Assembly: GCA_018398575.1 (NCBI GenBank)
Contig: JAGTXZ010000010.1
Span: forward strand, 2,852,001 to 2,916,000
Direction of reading: 5' to 3'
Source: Ampelomyces quisqualis
Lineage: Eukaryota > Ascomycota > Dothideomycetes > Pleosporales > Phaeosphaeriaceae
DNA length: 64,000 nt
Shown: one piece after another, positions 62,669 through 64,000 of the stretch
Numbering within the stretch: the stretch's first letter is position 1
Layout of the letters: the number at the start of each line of letters is the position of its first letter
Notes under the pieces: generated by a model
What the model saw: only the letters and a program-made list of their open reading frames with translations
Database searches by the model: none
What the model was told of the DNA's origin: nothing
Position numbers and translations under genes: made by a program

Positions 62669-64000
62669 GCTTGTGATCTCTGCCATAGACGTAAGCGACG
62701 ATGCCTGTGGAACTCAGGTCCGCAGGGCTGCACGCCATGCTCCGATCTAAAGGAGGCGTGTACAACAATACATGTCCGAAAGAAGCGAGCGAAACCGCAA
62801 AGGGGGTAAAACTCCAATGAAACGATCTCTCCTAGCTCTCTGGCTGACAATTAAAAGGCGGTAGAACAGCCGAGTATGAGAGCATAATTCACAAATTTGA
62901 GTCACTACTACAAGAGCGCAATGCTGCACAACCGCAAGTCGAAGATCAACCTCTGCAGCCGGCAAACTCCTCAATAGGTGTACGGAGAAATCTTGGTGCA
63001 TGAGCATGGCCTCAGGCCAATTATTGGCTATGCTGAACCACCAACGACTCTTTCTGGACAGGTACCGGGGTAGACTGCCCAAGATGGTACCGAATGTCTT
63101 TGTTTGGAGCCTTTAGAGTCGTCTGCTGAATTCCAAGAAGATGTCGCTTTGCTACAGAGCACAGGTTTCCAGCTACCACCAGCTGGGAGCATACAGAGAT
63201 TCCGCCCACATTGCCTACATCTTCTTGCGACTGGTAAGCAGTACTGATAAAATTGAGTGGCTACAGGTACTCACCACCGCTGGAATTAGGGACTGCGTTA
63301 CTGTCGGAGTACCTGGTAGATTTGAATACCGCACGTCCGCTCTATCGGCCTCACGTCCTTGCAGACCACATTCGTGTATGTTATTCAGGCAAGTCCGACG
63401 GCTCGGCTGTTTCATGGGTTATAACGCTTTCCGAAATACCAAGTGCACCTGAATCTGGTGAAGATCAACACTGTTTTTGGGTGCAACTGTTTCAAGAGCT
63501 TACAACGCGCTGCAAATTACACAGATTAGACTACTTGTTACCTAGGTAGTGCATCGTATCTTCGCCCTTGCTTATGGGCTACGGGCGATGAGCGCAGCAG
63601 CAGCTCCGCAAGACAACGAGCTGAGCAGATACTATCTTTCTTGCACATACAATAGCTTGACCGCTCTTCTTCTTTCAAATCCATCTTTGGGGTTGGTGCA
63701 GTGTTTGATAGGCGTGGCTCTACTTTGTCGAAGTTCACCATGTGGCAGGAATGTACCATGTCGACTCCGCTACCGTAAGGGTCGCGCAAACACTAGGTAC
63801 CGGTAGCTTATCACGACGACGGCGTCAAAGACTCTGAACCAGATCGCGACGTTGAACAGGAGCGACACGTCCTCTGGCTCGGCTTATCAACGACACGAAC
63901 ATCAGTATGCCTTCCAACGCACCCACTACACAACGATGCGAAGACATTGTCGCCCCAAAGCCGGACCCTAGTGACGCTCTGGGCGCCGTCGTAGCAGCGA
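62669..64000 (+). pseudogene. Zn2Cys6 fungal transcription factor, frame-broken, truncated by the window edge
   Basis: An exon starting after TTAG at 62669 encodes a complete Zn2Cys6 finger, C-D-L-C-H-R-R-K-R-R-C, then G-C-T-P-C-S-D-L-K-E-A-C (C-x2-C-x6-C-x8-C-x2-C-x6-C). A 59 bp intron (62806-62864, GTAAAA...GGTAG) links it to the coiled-coil TAEYESIIHKFESLLQERN. Further on, in changing frames, come SPPLELGTALLSEYLVDLN and RPLYRPHVLADH (about 63265-63360), HRIFALAYGLRAMSAAAAPQ (about 63550), VRVAQTLGTG (about 63775) and RDVEQERHVLWL (about 63848), which match the fungal-specific transcription factor middle domain. The frame changes near 63545, 63740 and 63800 do not coincide with good splice sites, so the gene appears decayed, unless introns are unusual. 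The first exon and the 3' end are not defined. Confidence 0.6.

Noticed and set aside
62226..62768. Minus-strand 180-codon frame overlapping the right-edge regulator
   Set aside because: It lies opposite the Zn2Cys6 exon, whose six-cysteine pattern is far stronger evidence; no domain is seen in the minus frame.

Overview
This window looks like nuclear DNA of a filamentous ascomycete, most likely a Dothideomycete of the Pleosporales type. The genes are split by short introns (about 44-65 bp, GTATGT/GTAAGT donors, CTAAC/CTGAC-like branch sites, CAG/TAG acceptors). They encode fungal housekeeping proteins (Duo1, Erg6, Mcm10, Slt11/Ecm2, Mzm1, Lunapark, Mcp1). The left end is a sharply bounded AT-rich block full of stop codons, as expected from repeat-induced point mutation (RIP). 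The order-level assignment is inference from gene style; no marker gene was compared.

Layout. 1-9860: AT-rich, gene-free block holding a heavily mutated Ty3/gypsy chromovirus (gag, reverse transcriptase, RNase H, integrase and chromodomain remnants on the + strand) and two interleaved pairs of direct repeats. 10170-25335: LRR protein, coiled-coil protein, ribosomal protein eL13, Hri1-like protein, tRNA methyltransferase Trm1, ferritin-like Rds1-type protein and a UPF0303 protein. 25336-28448: low-density stretch with a damaged-looking member of a small unknown protein family and a hypothetical gene. 28727-39162: dense block with galactokinase, Duo1, an S/T-P-rich nuclear-type protein, RNase H2 subunit B, Mcm10 and a tubulin-tyrosine-ligase-like protein. 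39163-45099: gene-poor, with one unknown gene and decayed coding remnants including a Zn2Cys6 finger. 45100-56805: Mcp1-like mitochondrial protein, C2H2 protein, the second member of the unknown family, Lunapark, Mzm1, Slt11/Ecm2, Erg6 and pyruvate dehydrogenase E1 beta. 56806-60792: about 4 kb without a convincing gene. 60793-64000: F-box/LRR-like protein, then a Zn2Cys6 transcription factor with a broken-looking frame that runs off the right edge.

Most genes are unrelated housekeeping genes rather than a pathway cluster. Several are divergent pairs with short shared promoters (LRR/coiled-coil, DUO1/S-TP protein, RNH202/MCM10, MCP1/C2H2, LNP1/MZM1, SLT11/ERG6). RNH202/MCM10 joins two DNA-replication functions. 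I see no biosynthetic cluster, CRISPR array or complete mobile element. The most unusual signals are a galactokinase intron whose expected 3' splice site reads GG instead of AG, a dispersed pair of paralogous unknown genes of which one carries a CpA-to-TpA type stop, the interleaved repeat order in the RIP block, and two decaying Zn2Cys6 regulators. Splice sites were assigned by eye from reading frame, consensus and family conservation, so exon boundaries are models.
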